A stretch of 64,000 nt of DNA from Berberis thunbergii (GCA_003290165.1 QNQO01000458.1:620001-684000); one strand, 5' to 3'. Counted from the first letter of the stretch, positions 22,297 to 34,411 are shown. Numbers and translations are program-made. The notes: generated by a model not told the origin, from the letters alone.

Positions 22297-22927
22297 CAAG
22301 TAGTTTGACCCATTTTCAAAACTAATTCAATCGATTTGAGTTAATATAGTTGACTTGTCAATCCGATTGATGACAAAAAATAACTTTACGTACTAATATC
22401 ACGTGCAAGGCACATGAATGCGCGTATTAGAGTTATTTAAGGGTTAGGGTTCTCACATTCATCTCGCATATCGTGACAATCTAATATTTATTGAAAATCT
22501 AAACACATATTATTCTTCTCCTCACCTCGTTCTTTTATTTATTTATTTATATTTTCATACAAGCGACCACAACCATCTTTATCCACTAGAATCATTGCCC
22601 CACCACCACACCATCACCATCAGTGAACAAACATCATTCGTTAAGCCACTAGCGACATTTGTTTCCTCATCTCTATCTACGCCATCGCCATGCCTCCTCC
22701 ATCTTTATTTTGTCCTCCAAAACCTCCAAACCGCCACCAGTAAAAATCAATGTACCCTCTTGCATTTCACACCCTAGCCCACCACTATTTCATGCATTCC
22801 TCTAATTTATTTTCTCGTCTTTTGATGACATTGTGTTCTTAGCTCCCTCCTTTATTGAATCACCACCATCAAAGCTAACATAAACCAAGGAATGCATTTA
22901 TCGAAATATGTAAAAAATTTACAAAAT
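22297..22927. other. Intergenic
   Basis: No gene recognised. A 60-codon ORF (22595-22777) in a CA/CT-rich tract is likely chance. Confidence 0.45.
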
Positions 22928-22932
22928 ATTTC

Positions 22933-23609
22933 TGATGCAATCGATTTTCACTCATTGGCTGACCTTGACCTGCTGACCTGCACAAGGAACGCACGTGAGC
23001 CACAGACTATCGATGTAGTGGCCAATGACATCTCGATACTAAAGTCAGACAGGGATCTGAGGAAGGCGTAATGCTGTAAATAAGGAATTTGTAGTGTACC
23101 TTAGCTTACAAACCCCATGTCTTATTTATAGTATTGGAGTCCTGATTCGACCATTCCATCGGTGGCGTAGTTTAGGGAAGAAGATCTTCGTCGAGATCCT
23201 TATCTAATTATGAGTTGTGCTGTGAAGGAAAGTTTCAATGTTAGAATTGTGCTCTTAGATACACGAGAGATAGTTCACAATCAGAGTGTTGTCTATAGAT
23301 AGAAGTTTTCATGTGCGACGCATACTCTGGTTTTGCTTCCTAGTTGGAGGCAAAGGGTTGTTGTCTTGCCTATCCGAAGCTGATCCCCGAGATACTTGCC
23401 TTAATAGAGCTTACGAGTATTGGGGATAGTTGCGAGACATGTGGGCTTAGCAGGCTGTAGTGATTTGGGTCCGTCTGGCGGATTGCGTTGTGCGGGCTTG
23501 AAACCGCTTGGGCCGGATCAGCGTTGGGCTGACGCTTAGACATGTTATTTCTTGAGATCGTCTTGAAACGTGTACGGTGTAAAAGAGAGGATGTTTTGGT
23601 GTATCATCA
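22933..23609 (-). repeat. 3' LTR of Tat-like element 1
   Basis: Begins TGATGCAATCG and ends GTATCATCA. It is direct-repeat partner to 31528-32203 and shares phrases such as GTGAGCCACA, GTCTTATTTATAGTA and GGGTCCGTCT. The polypurine tract lies immediately to the right. Confidence 0.88.
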
Positions 23610-23883
23610 GCTACCCCCCCCAAGTTAGTGGGTCATCGTATCGGTTCACTAAGTCACTTCATGAAAAGATACGCCGCTCATGATGATTGAGTCTGAACCG
23701 TTACTTGAGCGACACAGTTTGATAATTAAGTGTGTCTCAGTTCAGTGGAAAAAGGCGAAAAACCAATCTCTATTTAGATCTCCCTTTCTGCAGAGATTGA
23801 CTATTCCATTTATTTGCTTTTAGAGACTCAGTTTTGTTCATCTTTTGATTGAAAGTTTATTCACTTTTTTCACAACTCGCCAA

Positions 23884-26272
23884 ATCACCTTGATGACGAG
23901 CTTCTAGCCAAGTGCCTCCAGTTATTTGAAGATAAGTCAGTTTTCAAATCGAGCATTGCCAATATCCAAAAGATATTTGGGTCCCTGAGGATCTGCCATT
24001 CTATACTCTGAGTGATGATCAAACGCCGATGTCTCCTCCGGAAGCATTCGTCTGTTTGCATCGCAGGATGCTTCATACTGGAGTCTGTTTTCCTATTCTT
24101 GATGAGATCCGAGGCTTCCTAGATTTTCTTGGAATTCCTCCTACCTAGTTGGTACCTAAGGGGTATAGGATTATCCTTCTCATATTGATCAGGGCGAAGA
24201 ATGCTGGTGACCGCGTGACTCCGAGGGTGATTCAGCTGTTGACTTCCCCTCGACTGAATGATCACGCCGTTTGAAAAATGAAGTCGTCGGCTTGCTTCGA
24301 AAAGTTGTCGGATGACTTCAAATCATGGCAGAAATACTACTTCTTGGCTCATTCGGATTCGAAGTACTTCGACTTCAAGGGTCGTTTGCTTGAGCAAGAA
24401 TTCAAGACGCTTCGTAAGTATAATTTCACCTTTTTTTTCATTGCGTTGATTGTATGCTGATCTTCGAATGCGTTTCTTTGTAGGGAGGTTCCCTACTACT
24501 CCTCTTTATTCAGAGAAGCAAGTCACTATGAAGACATTCCATGACATGCCGTGGATGAGTGTGGATGTTGATATCTGTCCTACTAACTTCAGTCGCAATG
24601 GATTGTGGGCCAACTGGCACGTGGCCCCCACTCTTTACAGAGCGTCAAAGGTTAAGTCTAAAGGTGGAACTCCTTCCAGGAAGAGGAAGGCTTCCAAAGT
24701 TAAGGCTCCTACTTTGCCCCGACACAGAGGGGCTTTCTGAGACGCTTGCCTCCTTCATAAGCTCAAAGAGGCCTCATGTTGTTCCTAAACGATCTGCTCC
24801 AGTGAGGGAAGAGCGTGAACTTGACCAACCCGCCATGGCGGAGGTCGAAGGACCATCTGCGACTAGCAGGGGTTGATGATACATTGCAACTGAGTACTGA
24901 GCTGACTGAGGCTTTGAGTAAGAGAATAATGTTTGCTGTTGTGGCGACTTCTACTGATACTGGCCAATCCATATCTGTTTTACTAAAAGGTTTTGATGAA
25001 GATTAGCTTGTGGCCCCAAAATTTAATCATTCTGTTGGTAGATCGTCCGACAGTGGCCGTGTGAGCCATCCCTCTTGTAGTCCGCATTATTCCCCATCTC
25101 CCTCCAGGCCGCATATCAAAGTAATGGAGGGTTCGTTGGACAATTTGTTTCATTCTCTTCCCTCAGATTCCGCTGATTCGACTCGCAATAAATGGTCGAT
25201 CGCTGGTAACAAAGGGAAGGTCGTGGATGAGAGCCTAGGTGCGGTGGAGACTACATGGTGAAAATGAGCAACTAGGCCTGACATAAGAAGGTTGACATTG
25301 ATTATGCTTTGAGGAAGCATATAAGCAGATGCTATAGTTGGTTGGCGAACTGCGCTCCGAAGCTATATGAGGATGCATTGGAGGAACGTATGGATAAGGG
25401 GTTGAAATACCTTATTTTAGGGATGTCCCAATTGAGCCAGGTGGCCGTCGCTGGGACAGAAGTTGAGGCGGTTCGTGAGAGGGTGTACACCATGGAGCGT
25501 GTCTTCTCAACTATGCAGAAATCGCATTCCGATGCACTTTTTGAGATTGAGTTGCTGAGAAAACAGATTGAGAAGAGGAGGCTGGAACAGTTAGCCATTG
25601 ATGCCAAGACTCAGACGGTTCGTCTGGAAGCCCTTGAGTCCGATTTAGCAGATGCGGTGTCCACAAGGAACAAATTCAGACAAGACCTGAACCTGGTCAG
25701 CCGTGATCTATAAGTTGTGCAAGAAGCTGCGACTAAGATGTGATTTGAATTGCAGTCTTTTGTTGAGGAGAACACCATGAAGGAGTTTGAATGGGTTGCC
25801 CAGTGACAGCAGTTAGAGGCCGATGTGGATTTCAATGCTCGGTAAGCAGGGAAAAACTGGGGACCAACTTCTCCTAGAGCAACATGAGCTTAGCGCAGTT
25901 AAGAGTAGCTTGGTAACGGAGCAGTCCCAAGTTGATGCGTTGACAGATAAGCTAGAGCTCTTGGAGCGTGAACTTGTTGAAGCAAAGGCGTGCGAGGAAG
26001 AGCTTCTCAAGGCACAAGGCAAGTGTGAATTCCGTTGGGTCGTGCGTGGGAGGTTAGAATTGCTAGCGCTGATGAAAGAAGAACAATCGAAATGGGACCT
26101 TGCTTATTATAAGAAGATGTCTTACGCAGACTTCAGAATGGTCTCTGAGTCATCAGAAGAAAATGGTGATCCAGATCATGGCGCTAAGATTGAGGCACAT
26201 ACGGACGCAACTCCTCATTCCCCTGCCAAAATTAGTTCCCCCGTATTTGTACCCCGTCTTGGTGAGGAGTAA
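23884..26272 (+). pseudogene. Antisense ORF of the Tat element (gypsy-type 'Transposase_28'-like plus coiled coil)
   Basis: Transcribed opposite to gag, next to the 3' LTR. The N-terminal half reads PPEAFVCLHRRMLHTGVCFP, then FLDFLGIPPT, a stop, LVPKGYRIILLILIRAKNAG and, after another stop, FEKLSDDFKSWQKYYFLAHS. This is the pattern of the plant 'putative gypsy type transposon' domain. The C-terminal half (25309-25713 and 25823-26272) is rich in heptad-like Leu/Glu/Arg and predicts long coiled coils. Stops and frameshifts show decay. A second copy of the N-terminal half occurs at 61597-62127. Extra antisense ORFs of this kind are known in Tat-lineage elements; their function is unknown. Confidence 0.7.
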
Positions 26273-26599
26273 ATTTTGTACATTTGCACTTTTTGTTTCA
26301 ACTATTAATGAAAACAAGTTTATTTTGAGTATGTTTTGTACCCGCGTTATGTTCGGTCTCCCTGTTGCACACTTTCCATTTTGCATTGTTGTTTTACGTT
26401 GACACGGGTCTGGTTGGATTGGCAGAAAGCCGAGTGGTCTGTCTACTGTTGAGAGTTTTACCATTTATGTCGCAAATGATTCTGACCCGCTCTTCTGTGA
26501 GGTCTCAAAGTGGACGTTCTGCGGATGTTTTGGCGGTGGGTTACGCTACCCAGGCTGTAGCTCATCCTTAAGGTAAGCCGTTGGAGACTTAAGTTTCAT

Positions 26600-27570
26600 A
26601 TCTGATTGTCGGTTGTTTGCATGAGTGAACTGTTGCAGCCGAGCACATGCGTTGTATTTGAGCTAGAGCGCTTGTCCCGAATCAGGTTTTGTAAGCTCGG
26701 GCAGACATCCCGTGTAACATTCGTTTGCGTGTTAGCGGATTGATTTTTGAGTTGGCTCGAGTGACCGTTGCTGATAATAGAGTGTCAGCTTGTGTGAGCA
26801 TAAAAATGAAGCTTGAGTTGTAATTTAATTCGGCGACCGCTATCTTGAGAAAAAGCGGTGGTAGTGTGACCAGTCATTGACATCAGTCAAGGCTAACTGG
26901 GCTCCTACCTTCTGAACCATCTATACCAATGTGGAGCGGATTACAGGTTTGGGATGTGAGAATTTAGCGATCATGGTCTATTGGAGAGCAATGATCTCGT
27001 GGCGAGCCGTCGACATTAGTCAGAGCTGACTAGACTCCCACCTTTCAAACCATCTACACCCGCATGGAGCGAGCTACAAGTTTGGGATGAGAAAATTCGG
27101 CGACATTTGAGTTCCCATGACAAGCCATCGACATCAGTTTGGGACTGGCTAGACTCCCATATTCCAAACCATATATTCCCGCACGGAGCAGGCTACAAGT
27201 TTGGGAGTTAGTAATTCGGCGACCATGGTCTGTAGAAGAACAATGGTCTTGTGGAAAACCGTCGACATTAGCCGAAACTGATTAGGCTCCCACTTTTCAA
27301 ACCATCTACACCCGCACGGAGCGGGATATAGGTCTGGGCTTTGACCATAAGCTGTCGTTGTTAGTCGTCACTGGATAGGCTTACCGGATCGGGTTCGGCA
27401 ACCGTTGCCCACGAAGAGGGGGACAATCTTTGGGGAGTCGTCGTGATCAGACGTAAGAGCGCTGATTAGACCTCCACTTCCTAGGCCATCGACATCCGCA
27501 CTCAGCAAACTAGGTGAAGGAATGAACCAGAAACTGTTGCCATTAGTCAAAACTGACTAAGCTTGCCTGG
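26600..27570. repeat. Degenerate tandem repeats, period about 120-130 bp
   Basis: A unit containing 'gactcccacctttcaaaccat', then 'acacccgca(t/c)ggagcg', 'tacaagtttggga' and 'attcggcgac', recurs about five times (near 26900, 27035, 27160, 27290, 27470). It lies between the antisense ORF and the spacer. Tat and Ogre elements are known for fast-evolving tandem arrays in this position. Confidence 0.75.
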
Positions 27571-29400
27571 TTAGGTCGGGGCTTCGCCTGTTATGGGCAT
27601 GTGAGTTTACTTTCGCTGGCGAAGTGCATCGCGCGGATTAGTTTCTTTTAAAAAGAAAGAAGTACCTTAAATTAGCTGGTGATATGCAAGTGTGATTCAT
27701 ATGTCAAAAGTGACTAGGGTTTCTACTGCTCGCGTCAGCGCACGTAGTAGAATAAAGCTCGAATATATGGTTGAGTGCATGGGCCCGTAAAAGAAGAGCT
27801 AGGCCTTGTCATAGGATCAAGACGCTACGTGTACAACGTAGATTGCAGGGTGACACACGTACAGCGTAGATCGCGAGACAGTTGAGTATTGAATTCTCCC
27901 CCCAATTAATGGGGTTGTGTGCAACATCATTAATTGGATGAATGTGGTCCTTTGCGGTTTCCTTGTGAAATGTTGTCTCCTTGTTTACCATATGGTATTC
28001 AATGCTGATATTTAATGTCGAAGCGCCTGTTTGGTGAACCACTATATATATATAATGGTGTTCCTTCATCGTTGTAGGTATTATCTTTTACAGAGTGCAT
28101 CTCTTCAGATGCTCTTACTTAGAGAATATGCTTTTGATTTTCCAAAGGCTGAAGAAAGTTTCCAATGCTGGAGTCTTCGAATGTTCTGACATTTGGGATG
28201 ATGAGTCATGATAAGACTTGCTGTTATGTGTGGTCACCTGTTTTGGTTGAACACCCAATTGGTTCGCTGAGACCTTGAAATTGCTTCTCATATTGCAAAG
28301 AAGAGGTACGGACTTCCTCCCAAGGGATGAGTCTGTCATTTATTCGCCAATGCTTCGGTGTTACCTTGTGCCATTCTGTTTGTCGGGAGACACTCCCTGC
28401 GGCTAGTTTATGGTTGATCGAAGTGTTGGCAGATGCATCATTTTTTTCGAGGGTGGTATCTTTGAGTCACCCCGAGTATCACGCATGGGAGAAGCGTCCT
28501 CGCTTGGCAACACTATGAGCCTTAATTATCTTGTCATTCGAGGGCACCTTTGTCTATCCTCTTCTACCTCATTCGAGAGGCCGGATGCCAGATCGAAGAT
28601 GCCTACAGCTCGTCGCTAGGTCCATATTTTCGTTTACGGGCCATTCTTTCAGGATGATTTGGCGGAGTAGTGAGTTGCGCTTGTCCTTTCAACCCCTTTT
28701 TGCACATTTGCCATTGTTCGTGGAACATTTTTTTCGGAGAAGTCACCGAGCGGAACTCTTAGAGGGCTCCGTACTTTACTCAGGGTACCCTTGCTTTTGT
28801 TTCCAAGTCCTCTTCTGGGGTCGAACTGTTTAAACGAGCCTTTATTGTATGTCGCACCGGATTCAGATGTTTGTAGTTTGTAGTCTTTTGTACCCGCCTT
28901 TGGGCGATCATTGTTATATCTTTCCAATAATCAATAGAGTGTGTTTGCGTAATTCTCTTTTATTTCTTAAATGATTGCAAATCATATAAGTTCCTAAGAA
29001 TTAAAACTCTACATTGACTATGGAAAGAAAACTAAGCAACTGAATAGATTGACAGTTTGCAGAGAGAGGTCGGTTCTGCCTCGAAGTGAATTCGCATGGC
29101 CCTTGCTTAGATTGTGAATACCTTCAGCGAATTGCCAAGTTTCACTGACGACGTTGAGGTTATTGAAGAGTAAACCCTCCTTTCTGCGCCCACTGATAGT
29201 CATGGGGTCGTGCTCTCGTTTACAATGACCTCTCCGCTGTGTCGGGTTGGAGAGAGGACTGCTCCTGCAATGCTGGAATGTTCACTGTTGCTAAATTGAG
29301 TCGCCACTATTGGGATTTTGTCTCCATGTGGGTGGAATGACTTTTTCGTAGTTTCTAGGTCTGGCTTCTGTTCAACTTGTCCCGTGGGCTCTAGCTGGAT
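27571..29400. other. Non-coding spacer of Tat element 1 with a second LTR-edge-like junction
   Basis: The region 27890-28970 is homologous by eye to 45268-46150 in Tat element 2 (shared 'cgaatgttc.gacattt', 'gacttcc', 'aatgattg.aaatcat'). It starts with a polypurine-like tract (CTCCCCCC at 27896) like those beside the LTRs. This suggests the element is a composite. On the plus strand a TATA-like ACTATATATATATAA (28043) and an AATCAATAGAG poly(A)-like end (28928) bracket a region with fragmentary ORFs that I cannot identify. Confidence 0.5.
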
Positions 29401-29913
29401 CTAGGAATATTCTATCTGCTTTAGTGCAGCATAATGGTAGCCCCGTGCCGTTGGTTGGTCTCCGCGAATTGTTCCCTCTGAGTGGTTATTGTTATACTTA
29501 ACGCATTGATGAAGGGTAGAGGCTACTGTTTCCATCCGGTGAAGCCAAGGTCTTCCTAGGATGAGGTTATAGGTAGACAATGCGTCTACTACCATGAAGT
29601 TCAGGAACATGACCTTTCTTAGTCGTGGCTCTCCTACCACCACTGCTAATCTTATCTTCCCGATCGGGAAACATTTCTCTCCGTTGAATCCAATCCGCAG
29701 GTAGTCAGAGGATGTCAGGTTCTCCTCTTTGAGGTCCATACTGCGGAACGCGTTGTAGAACAAGACGTTGAGGGAGCTTCCCATGTCAGCTAGGACCCTT
29801 TTCACTTCCCGCCTTGCTATAGAGACCGAAATGACAAGAACGTCATTGTGAGGTTCGCGAATACCTTCGAGGTCCTTGTCTGTGAAGGTCAAGGTAGGGA
29901 TGGGGCTTTGCAA
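29401..29913 (-). pseudogene. Retrotransposon aspartic protease domain
   Basis: A 170-codon open frame with the typical Ty3/gypsy protease layout: FTDKDLEGIREPHND, then VLADMGSSLNVLFY where the active-site loop should be DTGSS, and later STYNLILGRPWLH. Catalytic Asp is kept but Thr is replaced by Met, so the enzyme is probably inactive. It follows gag in element orientation. The sequence beyond it has lost reverse transcriptase. Confidence 0.8.
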
Positions 29914-30471
29914 CCTTGAGTAGTATACGCGTTTGTCCTCATTTGCAGGCTATGTCCGCATCTCCAGTAGTGTCCGTTTGCGGGACCTGTTCGACTGGTC
30001 TTCTTCTGATCCGCCTCGGTGAAGGACATATATTATGCCCGAAGTCTCATTTTCAATCTCTTTGACTGCTTCTCCCCTTTCCCTGGTTCGGCCCCGTTGT
30101 TTCTTTGAACCCAAGAATTTCTAGCTTGCCCTTGCAAATCCAATTTTTGATCTCATACCTTAGACTGTTGCAGTCGTTGGTGTCGTGGCCACACTCCTTG
30201 AACAATACTTGCTATTGTCGTGTTTGAAGGGGCATCTGCACTGCTTTGGGGGCCACTTTAGATCTTCTCGATTTTTCATGGTATTAAGGACGTTTGATAA
30301 TCTAGAATTGAAGGGGTCATGGATCTGAATCCAACGTAGTTGGAAGATTTCTTTGGCTTGACACGACCATAGTCCGACCTATTGTCGTTGTGCTTTCACT
30401 TGCTCATTTCTTCGTCTTCTCACATTTTCCCCTCCTTTTAGTCCCTAGAAATGGAAAGTTTCTTTTCTACT

Positions 30472-31307
30472 TCAGTTACCTTTTTTGCGATTCTCATTTC
30501 CTCCAGGGTGATGTATCTCTGGCTGCTCTTCGAGAGTTCTGCCATGTCCAGGGGGTTCCAAGGTAAGGAAGTCGTAAAACTTTCCCTCTCTTAGGCCCGC
30601 GATAGAAGCCATCACGGCCGTGTCATCGCTGCAACCATCAATGAGCGTCAGCTTGTCACTGAAGAACGTGACATAATCTCTTAGCGTTTCGTTAGACTTT
30701 TGCCTCAAAGAGTGTATGTAGTGTAGGCCCTTCTTGATCCGTTGGCTTCCGACAATACACGTAAGGAATTATTTGGCCAATGTCTTGAATGAGTCGATCG
30801 ACTTTGGTGGGAGGCTGTGGTACCATGTCAGTGCGGACTTCTTCAGGTTGGTAGGGAATGTTCTGCACATCATAGACTCGAAACCTTATTTGAGCACCAT
30901 TGCACGCTGATAATGACGCAAGTGATCGAACGAGTCATCGGTCCCGTCATAGAAATCGAGCTTTGGAGGGTTGAACTTCTTTGGCAAAGCCTTGTTCATG
31001 ATGCGGTCCATGAACGGAGGAATGGAGAGGCGATATAGCACGTTTGGGTTGTGAGCCCTTCGGCGGAGGGGGTTTGTGGGGCGAGTCTGTCTACCCTGAA
31101 GGTCGGGTCAGTGTTGACCGTGTCGCCACCTCTAGTCCAATACGAACTAGCAGGGGCTTGACTCTCCTGTGCCTGCTCTATGTTGTCCTCTGAAGATTGG
31201 GGTCTGTGCTGCTTCTGATCTCCATCGGCGAGTGGACGGTTATATTGTATGAGAATCTCTACCGCTTTAGCGATCTGCTGTATTTGTGACGACAACAAAT
31301 CCATCAC
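30472..31307 (-). pseudogene. Retrotransposon gag polyprotein, decayed
   Basis: The minus strand reads a capsid-type gag in pieces: DRIMNKALPKKFNPPKLD, YDGTDDSFDHLRHYQ, CRTFPTNLKKSALTWYHSLP, KSIDSFKTLAK, then LRQKSNETLRDYVTFF and DGCSDDTAVMASIAGLR. At least two in-frame stops (near 30895 and 30775) interrupt it. This is the plant Ty3/gypsy gag family (Retrotrans_gag). It lies just inside the 5' LTR. Confidence 0.85.
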
Positions 31308-31500
31308 AAGTCTGTCGTTGCAGTTGCTAGCGCAGAGGTGCGAGTCTACTGCGCGTGTGTCACTGGCACCGCTGGGAGCGGTGGTATAACGCCAATATGA
31401 GCATTTGATGTGTCCCCTTGTTCTCCATTGTTGCGTGAGTTGGTGGTCACCATCTTCTTGTATTCAAAAGAGAGACAATGCTAGTGATTAGTTAAGAACT

Positions 31501-31527
31501 TTGTCATCCCCACAAACGACGCCAAAC
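31501..31527 (-). other. Primer-binding-site region of Tat element 1
   Basis: Immediately inside the 5' LTR, the minus strand reads TTTGGCGTCGTTTGTGGGGA, with the TGG expected for pairing to a tRNA CCA end. The tRNA species is not assigned. Confidence 0.6.
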
Positions 31528-32203
31528 TGATGCAGTCAATTTTCACTCCCTGTTTGACCTTGACCCACTGACATGCACAAGGAATGCACGTGAGCCACAT
31601 ACCACTGTTGTGGTGGCCGATGACACTTCGATGCTAAAGTTAGACAAGGATATGAGGAATGCGTAATGTTATAAACAGAGAATTTTGTAGCGTACCTTAG
31701 CTTACCAACCTCATGTCTTATTTATAGTACTGGAGTCCTGGTTCGACTAGGCCATCGGTGGCGTAGTTTAAGTTGAAGATCTTCGTGAAAATCCTTATCT
31801 AATTAGGAATTGTGCTATGAATGGAAGTTTTCCTGTTAGACTTTGCTCTTAGATACGCATGAGATAGTTCCCAATTAAAGTGTTGTCTATTGATAGAAGT
31901 TTCCAATGCGACATATACTCTGGTATTTGCTTTCTAGTTGAAAGTAAAGTGAAGTTGTCTTGCCTGTTCGAAGCTGATCCCCGAGATACTTGCCTTAATA
32001 GGGCGTACGGGTATTGGGGATAAATGTAAGACACATGGGCTTAACAAGCTATAGTGATTTGGGTCCGTCTAGCGGACTGTGTTGTGCGGGCTTGAAACTG
32101 CTTGGGCTGGATTAGTGTTGGGCTGATGCTTGGGCCTGTTATTTCTTGAGATCATCATGATATGTGTACGGTGTAGAAGATAGGGCGTTTTGGTGTATTA
32201 TCA
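31528..32203 (-). repeat. 5' LTR of Tat-like element 1
   Basis: Begins TGATGCAGTCA and ends GTATTATCA. Partner of 22933-23609. The 5-bp duplication ATTTC follows at 32204-32208. Confidence 0.88.
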
Positions 32204-32569
32204 ATTTCTATTTTGGAGTTACTGAAATATCTTTCGAAATTTGAAATATTTATGTTTTTCACAGGGGAATTCCTCTGAGAAAAATCAAACATTTCAACCT
32301 CTTTATATTTTAACCTGCTATAATGCTAATTTAGTATCAAAAGTTTGTCATTTTAGTGATTTTTACGTAATATGTAGTCTCTATAACACTGAGTTGTATG
32401 AGATTTTTATGTAGTATTTAACAGTTCAAAATGCATAAAATTATATTGTTAGATTCGAGATTATAACATACAATTTTACATTTTTTGTACACAAAATGAA
32501 ACATTTCGGAAAATATTTGTTAAAATCAGATAATTGAAATTAACTCAAAAAACGAAATCATAAGCCATA

Positions 32570-32850
32570 AACCAATAGTAGTTGAGAAAATATTGTTGCT
32601 ATTAGTTGTCTTAAGATAACAGTGTATCCTCATCTTCGCATTTCTATGCAACACAGTTTCACAATTGAACAGATGGTAAACAAGATATTTGAAAAGGGTC
32701 AAGTGGGCGATGGTTGGAAACAGAGACTCCAAGCCCTCATTCAAGCAGCTTTTTCGCTTAAATCATTTCTTGTGTACAAGTCTCAAAGTACATTTTGGTA
32801 AATTTTGTCCGATGTTTCCGTTTCTATTCTTTTTTGTGTACAAGAGTCCT
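32570..32850 (+). pseudogene. Orphan 3' flank of a lost carboxylesterase copy
   Basis: Matches by eye the 3'-flanking DNA of copies d (37750-38000) and e (43318-43590): 'agttgagaaaatatt.ttgctattagt', 'acaattgaaca', 'gtgggcgatggttg', 'cattcaagcagct'. No coding part precedes it, so only the downstream flank of an ancestral copy survives here. Confidence 0.6.
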
Positions 32851-33029
32851 ACCCTAACAAAAAAAAATAGCTAATAGCCCTCGCAGCCTGGAATTATTGC
32901 CAATTTTAACAATTGTACGATTTTACTTTCATTCCTAATTAACAAACAGTCCAATCATCTAGTGTCAATGTACTTGACAGAGATCCTTACAAAAATGTTA
33001 GTCACATTAAAATCCCTAACCAATCATGA

Positions 33030-33130
33030 GGACTTTCTAGTATGCTAAACCAACTTGGCCATTCTCACCCTGAAACAAAACTAGAATTCAACATTCAAAA
33101 CTTGGCCATCCAGTAATCAACTCAAATCAT
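33030..33130 (+). repeat. Duplicated carboxylesterase promoter segment (relic)
   Basis: Nearly the same as 19585-19690 upstream of copy c ('ctaaaccaacttggccattctcaccct', 'cttggccatccagtaatcaactcaa'). It is not followed by an intact gene here. Confidence 0.7.
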
Positions 33131-33260
33131 TCAAAACTAGAATTCAACATTCAAAACTAGAATTCCTCCTGTACATTCAAAACTAGAATTCAACATTTGT
33201 ACATTCAAAAGTAGAATTCAACATTTTGAATTCAAAACTAGAATTCCTCCTTTACATTGA
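33100..33260. repeat. Short tandem repeats of CATTCAAAACTAGAATTCA
   Basis: A unit of about 19-30 bp (ACATTCAAAACTAGAATTC with or without a CTCCTGTA spacer) is repeated at least six times. It evidently expanded from the end of the promoter relic, whose original sequence has AAACTAGAATTCAACATTC once. Confidence 0.8.
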
Positions 33261-33304
33261 TCATGCTCAGACCTTCCTTTAGCAGGGGGAGATGAATTGC
33301 CATC

Positions 33305-33420
33305 CTCAATTGCAGATAATACTCACCATGAATATTGGAATCCCATGGTTAAATGATACTAGAATGCGGAGATAAAAAGGCCACCGAAATGTTATGTCAA
33401 TGGGTATGGTCAGAGGCTGC
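33305..33420 (+). pseudogene. Carboxylesterase C-terminal fragment
   Basis: Reads HHEYWNPMVK, a stop, NAEIKRPPKCYVNGYG, then breaks. It corresponds to the DHEYWNPMVK...PKCYVNGYGGDP part of copies d and e, before the catalytic Asp. Short and truncated on both sides. Confidence 0.7.
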
Positions 33421-33751
33421 CTCGTATCAAATTTCGAAATATTTTTAATAAATACTTAGCCTCACAAAAAAATCAATTATATAATATATAATACAAATAA
33501 TAATTGATTATTCAACCATTTCTACATGGGCGAGGCATTTCGACTATGGCTTTGATCTTTAATGGGTCTACATCGAGATTGCGGTGGTGCACTACTGACC
33601 GACCCTACTAGTCCTAGCAAGACCGTGGAGCCAACTAGATAACTCCATTTTCTCAAAAAATTGATCTGTTTTACAACTATACTCGACACTGCGTTGGTGG
33701 AGAGGTTAGAAGTTTAATTTTTTAGTAAATGACCAGATTTCGATACTCTTA

Positions 33752-34411
33752 GGGTGTGTTTAGTTGCATGGAATCCTATGCCATGAGAATCCATGAGGGG
33801 ACCACTACATTTTAGGCTAAATTGATATATCACTCCACATCCACCATTTGGTTTTGTGATCAATGATGGGAATGAAAGTCCCATGAACATGAGAATCACA
33901 TGCCTTGGGGAGGCCAAGGAGTGAGATTCCCATGTTTATAGGACTTCCATTCCCACCATTGATCACAAAATCAAGTGGTGGTCAAATGGTAAATGTGAAG
34001 TGATATATCAATTTAGCCTAAAATGTAGTGGTCCCCTCAAGGATTCCCATGGCATAGGATTCCATGCAAAGGGTGTGTTTGGTTGGATGGAATCTTGTGT
34101 CATGGGAATTCATGATGAGACTTATATATTTTAGGCTAAATTGATGTATCACTCCATATCTACCATTTGATTTTGTGATCAATAGTGGGAATGAAAGTTT
34201 CATGAACATGAGAATGGAAGTCTCATGAACATGAGAATCCCACTCTTTGGTCCCTCAAGGCATGTGATTTTCATGTTCACGAGACTTTTATTCCCACCAT
34301 TAATCAGAAAATCAAATGGTAGATGTGGAGTGATACCTCAAATTAGCATAAAATATGGAGGTCCCCTCATTGATTTCTATGACATAAAATTCTACGCTAC
34401 CAAACACACCC
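33752..34411. mobile_element. Tourist-like (PIF/Harbinger) palindromic MITEs, two in tandem
   Basis: The outer ends GGGTGTGTTTAGTTG and CAAACACACCC are flanked by TTA (33749-33751 and 34412-34414), the target duplication of PIF/Harbinger MITEs. Unit 1 (33752 to about 34070) and unit 2 (34071-34411) are each long palindromes whose arms share 'ttttaggctaaattgat', 'tcactccacat' and 'gtcccatgaacatgag'. The right end of unit 1 is clipped at the junction. Confidence 0.8.

Larger units (their letters stand above)
22933..32203 (-). mobile_element. Tat-like Ty3/gypsy retrotransposon 1, internally deleted
   Basis: Two direct LTRs (22933-23609 and 31528-32203, each about 677 bp, beginning TGATGCA and ending ATCA) and the 5-bp duplication ATTTC (22928-22932, 32204-32208) define a 9.27-kb element. 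It reads on the minus strand: 5' LTR on the right, a primer-binding-type sequence TGGCGTCGTTTGTGGGG next to it, gag, a protease, then (in reverse orientation) an antisense ORF. A polypurine tract (GGGGGGGG on the minus strand, plus-strand C run at 23613-23620) abuts the left LTR. Reverse transcriptase, RNase H and integrase are missing. The LTRs differ at roughly one position in eight by eye, so the insertion is old. Confidence 0.88.

Noticed and set aside
26600..27570. CRISPR-like array of spaced repeats
   Set aside because: Units are about 120 bp, diverged, without short unique spacers, and lie in a plant retrotransposon.
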